Translations under genes and position numbers: made by a program | The notes under the pieces: model-generated | What the model saw: the letters and a program-made list of their open reading frames with translations, nothing else | What the model was told of the DNA's origin: nothing | Databases searched by the model: none | Part shown: piece by piece, positions 1-8,479 of the stretch | Position numbering within the stretch: the first letter of the stretch is position 1 | Layout of the letters: every line of letters begins with the position of its first letter | NCBI GenBank assembly: GCA_023807065.1 | Contig: JAJJLU010004040.1 | Coordinates: 1 to 19,949, forward strand | Origin: Isotricha intestinalis | Taxonomy: Eukaryota > Ciliophora > Litostomatea > Vestibuliferida > Isotrichidae | DNA length: 19,949 nucleotides | Direction of reading: 5' to 3'

Positions 1-450
1 AATTTTTGTATTGTTTTGTTTCTTTTTATTTCATTATATATTTCAAAAAATAAACAAATATCTTAACAAATTTAACTTTGAATAGTAATTTATTTTTTGT
101 TTTTTAAAAACTTAGTATATATATTATGATGTTCTTAAATTTTTTATTTAATTATAAAATCTATACATTAATTAATGAAAATAAATTTATTTTTAAAGTA
201 AAAATAGAGTTGAGAATTCAAAATTCTTAATTCCATTTCTTGATAAAATTTATAAAAAAAATAAATATAAACAAAATGTTAAAAAAGGAAGAATGTGATA
301 TTAACAAGTATAATTTTTACCAATAATATTTTGATAATTAAGAAAAAAGTAAAAAGAAAGGATTTGAGACACTTATTTCTAAAATGAAAAAAATTTTCCC
401 TATTTGAAAAAATTTTAATGTTTAGTTTTCAAATAAAGATTAATAATTAA

Positions 451-478
451 TATATATTAATTAATATATATTAATTAA
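451..478. repeat. Two adjacent copies of a 14-mer AT repeat
   Basis: The 14-mer TATATATTAATTAA occurs twice with no gap, at 451-464 and 465-478. The surrounding bases from about 446 extend the partly self-complementary pattern, so the block could also form a cruciform. Low-complexity AT DNA produces such repeats easily, so no function is implied. Confidence 0.7.
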
Positions 479-493
479 AGTTAATGAATGTTC

Positions 494-595
494 ATTGGAA
501 AATATAGTCAAACTTTGTAAATAATATTATTTTTAAATAATATTCAATAAAATAAATTTGGAGGATAAATATCCTCTATTTAATAATTTTCCAAT
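494..595. repeat. Inverted-repeat pair bounding a ~100 bp segment
   Basis: ATTGGAAAAT at 494-503 is perfectly complementary in inverted orientation to ATTTTCCAAT at 586-595. Outside the arms the match continues with one offset (TTC before the left arm, GAA after the right). Inside lies a further palindrome, GAGGATA-AA-TATCCTC, at 561-576. The size and nested symmetry resemble a small MITE-like element or a structured transcript. No target-site duplication is clear, and only one copy is present in the window. Confidence 0.4.
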
Positions 596-906
596 TGAAA
601 ATGTAAAAATCTTAATTCAAATGTTGTAATTGATTTTTTTCTTATCTTTTGTTATAGATTTTAGATATTTATTATTTTTTTATTTGATGAATATTATCAA
701 AATATTCTTTTTAATAGTAATAAACCAATTAGAAGCAAATAATTTTCTATTTCATCAATATTCAAAAAATTAAAGAGAACATTTTTATTATTCTTAAATT
801 TATTTGATTATTTATTTCTTATTTATATTTCTGGGAAGAAATTTGAGATAATAAACAAATTTAACTTTTTTTATTGTGAAAATTTCTATTAATTGTAATC
901 AATTTT

Positions 907-934
907 AAAATTCTTATTCAAAAATAAGAATTTT
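907..934. repeat. 12-bp perfect hairpin with a 4-base loop
   Basis: AAAATTCTTATT (907-918) and AATAAGAATTTT (923-934) are perfect reverse complements separated by CAAA. The 3' arm runs into further T residues (933-936). It would look like a terminator in bacteria, but in this eukaryotic AT-rich DNA it may be chance or a small structured element. Confidence 0.45.
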
Positions 935-1715
935 TTCATTTTTATTTGATTAAATAAATTATTTAAATATTTTCATGTAATTATTTTATTTTGAAATAGG
1001 TAATGATTAGAAACCATAAAATTTTAAAAAATCTCTAAAACATATAATAAATTTATTTATATTGGAAATTGAAATATTCTTTAAACAAATTTAATTATTC
1101 TTGATTAGTCATCAATTTTAAATTGGAACTTTACATTCAAAGTTTCATCATTTAACATATTATCATACTAATACTTTTATATTTTTTATAGTTTCTATTA
1201 TATTTTTCCTATTTGTCTTTTCAATAATAATATCCTTATTAATATATTCTTTTTAAATAATAATTAACTCATAAATGTAAATAATAAGTTTTTCAACGTT
1301 GTATTCATATTTTTATAGAAGATATAAAATCAATAATTTAACTGTTTATATAAAAACTAAATTTATGACTGAATAATTAAATTGTATGAAATAATTATCA
1401 AAAATATTTAGAAGATATATATAAATTAATTTGAATATGAGTAATTTTGAATCAAAAATTGGAATTGACATTTTAAATTGTCAGAAAATTAATTAAATAA
1501 AAATATATTGAACTGATATTTGTTTTTCAAAAAAGAATGATTAATTTTAAAAAATATTTATGATTATGAGTTTTCAAAAAATATTACTTTAAATATTTAA
1601 ATTTATTAAAATACTTGATAAATAAATATATATCAATGTTGAGTTAAGATTTTTAAATAAGAATTTATTAAATTAAATAATATCTTAATAAATTTATAAT
1701 TTTCCCTAAATTAAA

Positions 1716-3461
1716 ATGAATAAAAGTTATAAGGAAATCTCAGAATTTTTAGTCTTTTTAAAAGAAAAAGCATATTCAAAATATATAAAATTCATAAGCT
1801 TAACACCTGAAAAAATAAAAATATTAAATTTAAATTTGGAAAGAAACATTAAAAATTTAGAAAAAAGTATTGATAAAATAAAAAAAAATGAATCTTCTCT
1901 GAAGATTATTAAAGAATTTAAAGAAAAATCATTTGATGAAATTTTAAAAATAAGTTCTCTTAATACAAGAATATTTGATTTTATATTAAAAACATATGAA
2001 AAAAAGAAAGAAAGAAGAAAACTTCATAAAAATGTTTTATTAATTGGAAATGAAGGAGTAGGTAAAAGTACTTTAATAAATAGTTTTTTAAAAATAAATG
2101 AAGCTCCTACTGGAATTGGTAAAGCTGTTACTCAAAAATTTATTTCCTATACATCTAAACCAGACAATTATTTTAGATTATATGATTCAAAAGGTTTTTC
2201 AATTGTAAATGATTATACAGAACAATTAAAACAAATTGAAAAGTTTATTGAAGAAAAATTAAAGTTAGATAATCAAGATGAATTTATTCATTGTATTTGG
2301 TATTGTTTTACAGGTGATAGATATAATGATAAAGAAAAAGAAGCTATTAAAATACTTTTAAATAAATATGAAGATGATTGTCTTCCTATTATTGTTGTTT
2401 ATTTAAAATTTTGGGATATTAATGAAGCTAATATTTATTTAAATCAAATTAAAGATTATTTAGGAAACGAAAACAAAAAAATTAATTTTATGCCTGTTAG
2501 AGCTTTGTCAAAAAAATACAACGATGGATATGAAGATAAAGAAACAAAAAGTTATGGATTAGAAAAATTAGAGAAAGAAACAAATGAGAGAATGATTAAT
2601 GCTATTAATAGTTCTTATTATCAATCAATTAGGAATAGAATTATTGATTCCTATCAAAAATCAATCACTGATAAATATAATGATATTAAAAAAAAAATTG
2701 AATATATGACTACTCTTATTAATTATTATTCTATTGAATTTTTAAATTTTGAAATGTTTTTTGATGAAGCATTTAAATTTATTTTTTTTGATGAGAAGAA
2801 TAATATTCAAAATGAGCAAATAAAAAATATATTAAAAAATATAAAAAAAATTTGTGAAAAATTTTTAGAGGATTTAAAAAATTCTTACATTCAAGAATTT
2901 CAAAAAAGATTAGATTCAGTTTTTGATAATATTATAAAAGAATGTTTCCCTCAATTATTAGAGAAAGAGCATCAAAGCTCAAAAAATGAAATTTTAAAAG
3001 AAATTTCTGAAGAATTAAGAGAATATTATAATACAGAAAAAGAAAATGATGTTTCTGAAAAAAATAAATTTATAATGTTAAATTTAATTAATGAATCATT
3101 TGAACAAAATCTGAAAGAAACAAAAAAACCAGAGATTAATTGTGATAATTTAGCTCAAGAAGTTGAAGAAGATGAATTCAGTGATTTATTAGATGAAAAA
3201 ATTAATGTAATTAATACTAATAGAGATATAAAGTTAAATTATGAATCTAAATCATACCAAATTACTAATAGAAATATATATAATTTAAAAAATATTGAGC
3301 ATAAAACGATTATCGAAATTATACGATTTGTAATGAATATAATATTAGATAAAATAAAGGAATATTTTAATAGTCAAATGGGAAATTTGAAGAATATAAT
3401 TAATAAAGAAATTATTCAGAAAATAAAAGAAGAAAAAGAAAAAGAATTAATAAAAAAATAA
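1716..3461 (+). CDS. P-loop GTPase-like protein (TRAFAC class, AIG1/septin-like G domain), 581 aa
   Basis: The protein probably binds GTP and acts as a molecular switch in the cytoplasm; no partner or pathway is visible. Residues about 35-105 are a Lys/Glu-rich helical lead-in. The G domain follows: a Walker A/G1 motif GNEGVGKST at residues 111-119 (Lys117), a candidate G2 Thr in the PTGIGKAVTQ stretch, and a G3 DSKG at 157-160. G4 is atypical: where NKxD/TKxD is expected after the hydrophobic strand there is LKFWD. The G5 region is probably MPVRA. From about residue 300 to the end the protein is helical and charged, with an acidic patch (EEDEFSDLLDE) and no membrane span. It starts at an ATG in A-rich context and ends in TAA. 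The single ATG-to-stop frame needs no intron. The gene converges with the kinase gene downstream. The GTPase fold is fairly sure; the subfamily is not. Confidence 0.8.
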   Translation: MNKSYKEISEFLVFLKEKAYSKYIKFISLTPEKIKILNLNLERNIKNLEKSIDKIKKNESSLKIIKEFKEKSFDEILKISSLNTRIFDFILKTYEKKKERRKLHKNVLLIGNEGVGKSTLINSFLKINEAPTGIGKAVTQKFISYTSKPDNYFRLYDSKGFSIVNDYTEQLKQIEKFIEEKLKLDNQDEFIHCIWYCFTGDRYNDKEKEAIKILLNKYEDDCLPIIVVYLKFWDINEANIYLNQIKDYLGNENKKINFMPVRALSKKYNDGYEDKETKSYGLEKLEKETNERMINAINSSYYQSIRNRIIDSYQKSITDKYNDIKKKIEYMTTLINYYSIEFLNFEMFFDEAFKFIFFDEKNNIQNEQIKNILKNIKKICEKFLEDLKNSYIQEFQKRLDSVFDNIIKECFPQLLEKEHQSSKNEILKEISEELREYYNTEKENDVSEKNKFIMLNLINESFEQNLKETKKPEINCDNLAQEVEEDEFSDLLDEKINVINTNRDIKLNYESKSYQITNRNIYNLKNIEHKTIIEIIRFVMNIILDKIKEYFNSQMGNLKNIINKEIIQKIKEEKEKELIKK

Positions 3462-4417
3462 TTATGATTTTTATTTTTTTTAAGAAATTTCTTTTTCTTT
3501 TTTTAATATAATTATAATATTACTTGAAAAATAATTAAATTTATGGTAGTTTAATCTCTATTTTATTATAAAATTAACTTCTAAAAAAAGCAAAGAATAA
3601 TTAAAAATTCCTTTAAATTATTTATTTTATAGCACAAAATGAAAAGAAGTTAAAATAGTAAATATATATTAAATTTTTCTGATATGATAAAAAATTAATG
3701 TGAATGAAGCTATTTCAGAATGGAATTCTATAAGTGAAAGAAAATTTAACTACTAAATTGATATTACAAAGAAAACTATTACTCTCAAATTAAGGAATTG
3801 TAATCATGATTAAAGGATATAATAATGCATTGAAACTCTCATATTGAAAAAATTGATTTTTTCTAAACTTGAAATCTAAGAAAGTGTTATTATTAATTGA
3901 AGTTATTGATAATCATAGTAATTTTTAACAAAGGAGATTTTATCTAATAAAGAGAAATTGAATTTTTTGGAAAATTAAAGGAAAAGAAAAGGAGAATGGT
4001 TATTAAAGAATATTTTTATAAATCAATAAAGTAAAGAGGAAAAATAAATGATTATATAGAATTTGATTATCAATAAAAGTTTTTTTTCCTTTTTTTGTTT
4101 TTCTATTTTGAGCTTTTAATTATTAATTTTTTTTTTAATTTTGAATATTCATTATTTAGGAAGGGCTTTCTCTTTTAAAACTTTTTTAATTTTTTTTAAA
4201 TTTTATTAAAATAAAAATATATACCAAATTTTGTTTATTTATATTATTTATATTTATTACCTTAAAAACTTTTATAAACAAAATAAAAGATATTCCCATT
4301 ACATAAATTATTTCATAATAACTAAATTTTTTTCTTTATTTAAAAATACACAAAAGAAGATAAACATAAATTAAATTAAAAATAATTAAAAAAACATCTA
4401 GAAAATAAAAATAATAA
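3462..4417. other. Intergenic region between convergent genes
   Basis: This gap separates the 3' ends of the GTPase-like and kinase genes, so no promoter is required here. About 3690-4080 reads like degraded coding sequence and is listed separately. The rest (3462-3640 and 4080-4417) is A/T tracts, including T runs after both stops that may serve as 3'-end signals. No RNA gene was recognised. Confidence 0.6.
3690..4080 (+). pseudogene. Possible decayed coding stretch, unidentified
   Basis: One plus-strand frame gives protein-like text such as NEAISEWNSISERKFNY, then IDITKKTITLKLRNCNHD and EILSNKEKLNFLEN. It is interrupted by many stops, mostly TAA, with some TGA and TAG. Use of Trp, Glu, Asp, Thr and Arg is richer than in ordinary intergenic DNA here. 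A second frame is also fairly readable at 3885-3960, which would fit a frameshift. I recognise no family. It could be a gene relic or chance. Confidence 0.3.
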
Positions 4418-6121
4418 TTAAAAATTTCCAATTTGGAATACATTAACAACTCTATTTGAAATTGGTATTTGAGGTAAAATTAAAGGTGAAATTTTGTCTT
4501 CATTAATTACAGTGATTAAATTTTGATGTATTGAATTATTATTATATTTATTTACAAAAGGAAAAATTTCATATATTATTGAAGAATTATTTGAAACTTT
4601 TTTTGATTTAATTTTTGAATTTCCTGAAGATATATTATTATTCTTTTTTAAAAGATTTTTTGAATTTCTACTTTTTAATTCTTCATTTCCAATTAATAGT
4701 GATATTTTTTTATTAGATAAATATTTTGATGTTTTTTTAGAATGATTCTTATTATTTTTATTCAGACAAATAGTAGATTTATTTAAATTTTGTTTGTTAA
4801 TTTTTGAATTTTGTTTATTTGTTATTTCATTAGTAAATAATTTAAATTTAACATCTTTTTCATCTTTTTTTGAATTTTGCTTTTTTAAAGTTTTTAATAT
4901 ATTATTTGCATTACTTGATCTTCTTATAATTGAACCTAATATTGTACTTCTTCTTCTACATAAATTAATATTATCTTCAATTACTTCAAGACCAAAATCT
5001 TTTTCTTTTTTTAATTTTTCTTTTTTTTTTTCATTATAATAATTACATTTATTAACATAATTATCATCAATAATAAATATTTTATTTTTATTTTCATTGT
5101 CTTCATTTAAAATATTACAACTACATTTCTCATTATCACTCAAACTGTTGTTGTTTAAAATTTTTTTATTTTTTTGACAAAAATTTAAAAAAAGAGAAAT
5201 TAAATAAATATCTTTAATATTTTTGGTTGCATTTCTTATTGATAAAATTTCATTGAATGTTTTAGGAATTTCATCATTTTTTTTTCGAGTAATCCAAGGA
5301 TGCCTAATAGCTTTATCAGAAGAATATCTCCAAGAAGGATTAATTTCTAATAATTTCCCAATTAAATTTTTAGCTAAGTAACTAATATTTTTTTCAAATT
5401 TAAATTTCCCTTTTTTAATTTTTTCAATATAATTTTTCCTTTCATCTCCTTTAAAATAAAAAGGATGTTTTCCATTATTTAAAAGCATATATAAAATAAT
5501 TCCAATAGACCAAATATCAACAGTTTGACAATAAAATTTTTTTTCAATTTGTTCAGGTGACATATATAATAAAGTTCCAGCATAACCTTCAATTAAAGGA
5601 TTATATAAATTTTGAGCGCTTAAACCAAAATCAATTAATTTAATACTTGATAAATCATTTTCTTTTGAAAACATAATATTTTCTGGTTTAATATCCCTAT
5701 GACATATTAATTTATTATGTAAATATTCAGTTGCTGAAAGAATTTTTGATATTATAATACTAGCTTCTTCTTCTTTAATTTTACCTACATTTTTTTTTAT
5801 ATATTCACTTAAAGTTCCATATTTAATAAATTCCATTATTATAAATAAATATGAATTTGATTCTTCAAATCCATAATATTTAACTATATTTTCATGTTTT
5901 AATTGTTTTAATATATTTACTTCATCTTTCATTTTGTGAATTAAGTTTACTGTTCTTCCTGTTTTATTTATTACTTTTATTGCTAATTCTTTTTTGTTTA
6001 TTATGTCATATACTTGAATTACTGTTCCAAATGCTCCCTGAGCAATATTTTTTATAAATTGGTAATTCATATTTAAATCATATGGAACTCCTTTATCTAA
6101 TTCGTCGATATATACTTGCAT
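4418..6121 (-). CDS. Ser/Thr protein kinase, CAMK/CDPK-like, without EF hands, 567 aa
   Basis: This is a protein kinase that should transfer phosphate from ATP to Ser/Thr of unknown targets. The catalytic domain spans residues about 20-276. The glycine loop is IAQGAFGTV (26-34), with Ala in place of the usual first Gly. The other key residues are present: ATP Lys in AIK (Lys49), helix-C Glu67, catalytic HRD (141-143) with KPEN, DFG (164-166), and SPE as the APE equivalent (188-190). Subdomain IX is DIWSIG and the domain ends with HPW. The segment just after (about 285-320, IPKTFNEILSIRN onward) recalls the CDPK autoinhibitory junction. No EF-hand follows; the tail is a long Asn/Lys/Ser-rich disordered region with a short hydrophobic end. 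A dead kinase is unlikely because all catalytic residues are present. It lies just downstream of the thioredoxin-like gene on the same strand, with a gap of about 92 bases. The stop is TAA. Confidence 0.88.
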   Translation of the reverse strand: MQVYIDELDKGVPYDLNMNYQFIKNIAQGAFGTVIQVYDIINKKELAIKVINKTGRTVNLIHKMKDEVNILKQLKHENIVKYYGFEESNSYLFIIMEFIKYGTLSEYIKKNVGKIKEEEASIIISKILSATEYLHNKLICHRDIKPENIMFSKENDLSSIKLIDFGLSAQNLYNPLIEGYAGTLLYMSPEQIEKKFYCQTVDIWSIGIILYMLLNNGKHPFYFKGDERKNYIEKIKKGKFKFEKNISYLAKNLIGKLLEINPSWRYSSDKAIRHPWITRKKNDEIPKTFNEILSIRNATKNIKDIYLISLFLNFCQKNKKILNNNSLSDNEKCSCNILNEDNENKNKIFIIDDNYVNKCNYYNEKKKEKLKKEKDFGLEVIEDNINLCRRRSTILGSIIRRSSNANNILKTLKKQNSKKDEKDVKFKLFTNEITNKQNSKINKQNLNKSTICLNKNNKNHSKKTSKYLSNKKISLLIGNEELKSRNSKNLLKKNNNISSGNSKIKSKKVSNNSSIIYEIFPFVNKYNNNSIHQNLITVINEDKISPLILPQIPISNRVVNVFQIGNF

Positions 6122-6213
6122 TTTTTTTTAAATTTATTTTATAAAATTTTTTATTTTTTTTTCATTGTGATTTTGAATATAATTAAAAATTTATTTATAT
6201 TTTTTGATTTTTT

Positions 6214-7076
6214 TTATTCTGAATGAGCTCTATTATTCTTTATTATTTTAGATAATGTTTTATATAAAGCAAAACCAATTAAAGAAAATATTATAATTAA
6301 TAAAATATTAAAAGGTGAAACATCGACTTCAAAAACAATTTTATTTCCTCTTTCATTATTTTTATTATCTTCTACAATTTCAACTTTCTTAATATTAATA
6401 TTATCTTTCATATCTAATTCACTTAAATTCCTTTCTAACAAATCTAATCTTTTTTTAATTTCCATAAATTCCATTTTAATAAATTCATTTTCATCAGTTA
6501 AATTGCTTTTATCAGTAATATTGTTAGCAACATCAAAATCAGCAAATTCATTTTTTTTATCAATAACACTATTACTTAAATTAGTATTATTATTATTATT
6601 ATTTAAATTAGTATTATTGATTTTAATTCTAGGAGCAATATATTCAAACCATGAATCTAACATTTGAGCACTTCTTTCACCTTGATAAATAGAATAAATT
6701 CTTTTAGAATTAGGGAAAAAAATAGCCAATATAGGAAATCTATAAATTCCATATCTACTTAATATCATATTATTAGCTCCTCCTTCTAATCTTGCTAAAA
6801 TTAGGTCTTCGTTTCTTTTTGTTTTATATAATTCTATTAATTTTTCAAATTCTGAACTGAATAATTTACAATACATACACCATTTTGTATAAAATTCTAC
6901 AAATATATATTTATTTGAACCTATATAATCATCAAAATTTTCATCTGTTAATTCTAAAGCCTTTTATATTATATTTATTTATTTAATTTTTTTACTTGAG
7001 AATCTTCCCACCATTCTTTAAATAATATTGTTTGAGTAATTAAAGTGAGAAGGAGAAACAATTTTTTTATGAACAT
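6214..7076 (-). CDS. Thioredoxin/PDI-like type I membrane protein, two exons (7076-6996 and 6960-6214), 275 aa
   Basis: This is probably an ER-lumenal thiol-disulfide oxidoreductase anchored in the membrane, similar in layout to the TMX or transmembrane PDI proteins. Exon 1 (27 codons from the ATG at 7076) encodes MFIKKLFLLLTLITQ, a typical signal peptide. A 35-nt GT-AG intron at phase 0 follows. Exon 2 opens with the thioredoxin fold (ALELTDENF, then VEFYTKWCMYCK). The redox motif CMYC is at residues 55-58 and the cis-proline is Pro103 (RFPILAIFF). After the single thioredoxin domain comes an Asn-rich linker, a short charged helical stretch, one membrane span at about 243-263 (FNILLIIIFSLIGFALY) and a short basic tail without KDEL. 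Starting instead at the internal Met (6876) would cut the domain between the two active-site cysteines, so that start is wrong. The stop is TAA. Confidence 0.9.
6961..6995 (-). other. 35-nt GT-AG intron in the thioredoxin-like gene
   Basis: On the minus strand the segment begins GTAAAAAAATTAAA and ends TATAAAAG, 35 nt in all. It contains in-frame TAA codons, so it cannot be read through. Removing it joins SQ to ALELTDENF in phase 0 and connects a signal peptide to a complete thioredoxin fold. Its pure A/T body and very short length fit ciliate introns. It is the only intron I can support in this window. Confidence 0.88.
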
Positions 7077-7269
7077 TTTTTTTTTTGAATAAACTTATTT
7101 AATTTTAAAAGCAAATATATTTTTTTTATATAATTAATTATCAATTAATTAATTCATCAATACAATTAATGAAAAAAATTTCATAAAATAATATTTTGTT
7201 TTCATTTCTTTAAAAAAAATAAAAATTATTTATTCCTAATAATTAATATCAAAAATTGTACTTTTTTTA

Positions 7270-8460
7270 TCCATATCAAAGATATAATAAAAAACTCAGA
7301 ATAAGTCCAATTAAAATTTCATCATCAAAGATAAAAAAAAGAATATTTCCTTCCAATCCAAATTCAAACAATTTAAAAGAATATTCTTCATATGGAAATA
7401 ATTCAAATTCAGAATTTAAATCTCATAATATATAAAAGATATTAAAGCCCAATCAAATTACTATATTCTCCTTCACTAAAAAATCAAAAACTGAAAGATT
7501 TATTTCAATGAATTCATTCCTTTATTTAATGGAAAAAGTATATTTAGCAAAAAAACAAATATCAGAATTTAATAAAATTCAAATATAACTTTTATTGAAA
7601 ACAATTAAAATATATTCACAAAGAAATCCTTAAACAAAAAGTTTTATTCCTCATCATCAAAAAATTTATCATCATTATCGTTAATAAAAAAGTATAATTT
7701 AGTTTTAATTAGTTCAAAAACCAAAAGAGAATTTTGATTAAATATTATAATGTAAAAACCATTTAATATTTTCAGCACTTAATTTATTAGATGACTTTTA
7801 TTTAAATTTATTAGATTGAGCATCAAATAACTGTGTAACAATGTATTAAGTAATTTAGTCAATTTTTATAGTAAATGAATCAAACAAGTGAGAGTTTACT
7901 ATTCAAATATGATTTACCTTAAAAATATGTATCATTTTTAATTTTCTCTTTCAAATGATTTATCAATACTCATACTTGGAAAAAGTGAAGGAGTTATATT
8001 ATCAACTGAATTAAATAAAAACATACATATATCAACTTTTCTGATAAAACATAATCAGTTTCAATCATAGCATAATATAATAAGGTACAAAAGATTATTA
8101 AAAAAAATATTCATTTCATACCTTACTTAAATTAATATAAGAAAGAATTTCTGTAATTGAAAAAGTAGTTATAATATTGGTATATTAGCATCAGGTGGGA
8201 ATATAATAAATTACTTCATTCATATCCTCGTCATTGCTCTTATTGTACATAAACAATGAGTTGTTTTATGTAATATTAAAACGAAGTATTGTTTAAATTA
8301 AGAAAAATTTTATAATTGTTCTCTTCTATTTCATGATATGATTCAATAACATCTTTATATTTATTTAATTAATAATGAGTATAAATTGAAGGTTTTAACC
8401 AGAATAAATGAATTTTATTTTTGGAATTGAAGGATTATTAAATTCTAATTTTTATTTTTT
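7270..8460 (+). pseudogene. Decayed Cdc20/Cdh1 (Fizzy-related) WD40 gene
   Basis: No frame is open, but pieces of an APC/C coactivator appear in the right order, with frame changes and stops between them. ERFIS at about 7492 matches the DRFIP box. SSKTKREF then KPFNIFSA (about 7710-7782) matches the linker before the propeller. LLDDFYLNLLD followed by a stop where Trp is usual, then ASNNC (about 7785-7835), is the family hallmark (DDFYLNL.DW.S.N). SLSNDLSILILGKSEGVI (about 7950-8000) fits WD blade 1-2. KSSYNIGILASGGN (about 8165-8205) fits the LASGGNDN blade. EGFNQNK then ILFLEL (8388-8435) fits the HGYSQNQI blade. Functional relatives bind the anaphase-promoting complex and recruit D-box/KEN-box substrates. 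This copy could not be translated as it stands. The family call is strong; the ends are approximate. Confidence 0.8.
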
Positions 8461-8479
8461 CACTTTTATTTTTCTTAAA

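Larger units (their letters stand above)
1..1715. other. Gene-free AT-rich region
   Basis: I could find no supportable gene here. All six frames are closed by frequent TAA/TAG/TGA, and base composition is close to pure A/T with long A and T runs. Short stretches such as 685-900 read a little like protein, but in DNA this AT-rich almost any frame gives Lys/Asn/Ile/Phe, so I do not call a gene. The region holds a two-copy direct repeat, an inverted-repeat pair and a hairpin, listed separately. The last 100 bases presumably carry the promoter of the GTPase-like gene at 1716, but I see no recognisable element. Confidence 0.7.

Noticed and set aside
441..480. Replication origin or telomere-like repeat in the TATATATTAATTAA block
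   Set aside because: There are only two copies, no G-rich telomeric motif, and AT-rich repeats are expected by composition here.
4794..5039. Plus-strand open frame of 81 codons
   Set aside because: It is antisense to the Asn/Lys-rich tail of the kinase gene; its Phe/Leu/Ser-rich translation is the complement of those codons.
6214..6876. Thioredoxin-like gene starting at the Met at 6876
   Set aside because: That start would separate the two active-site cysteines; the upstream exon and short intron give a complete domain with a signal peptide.
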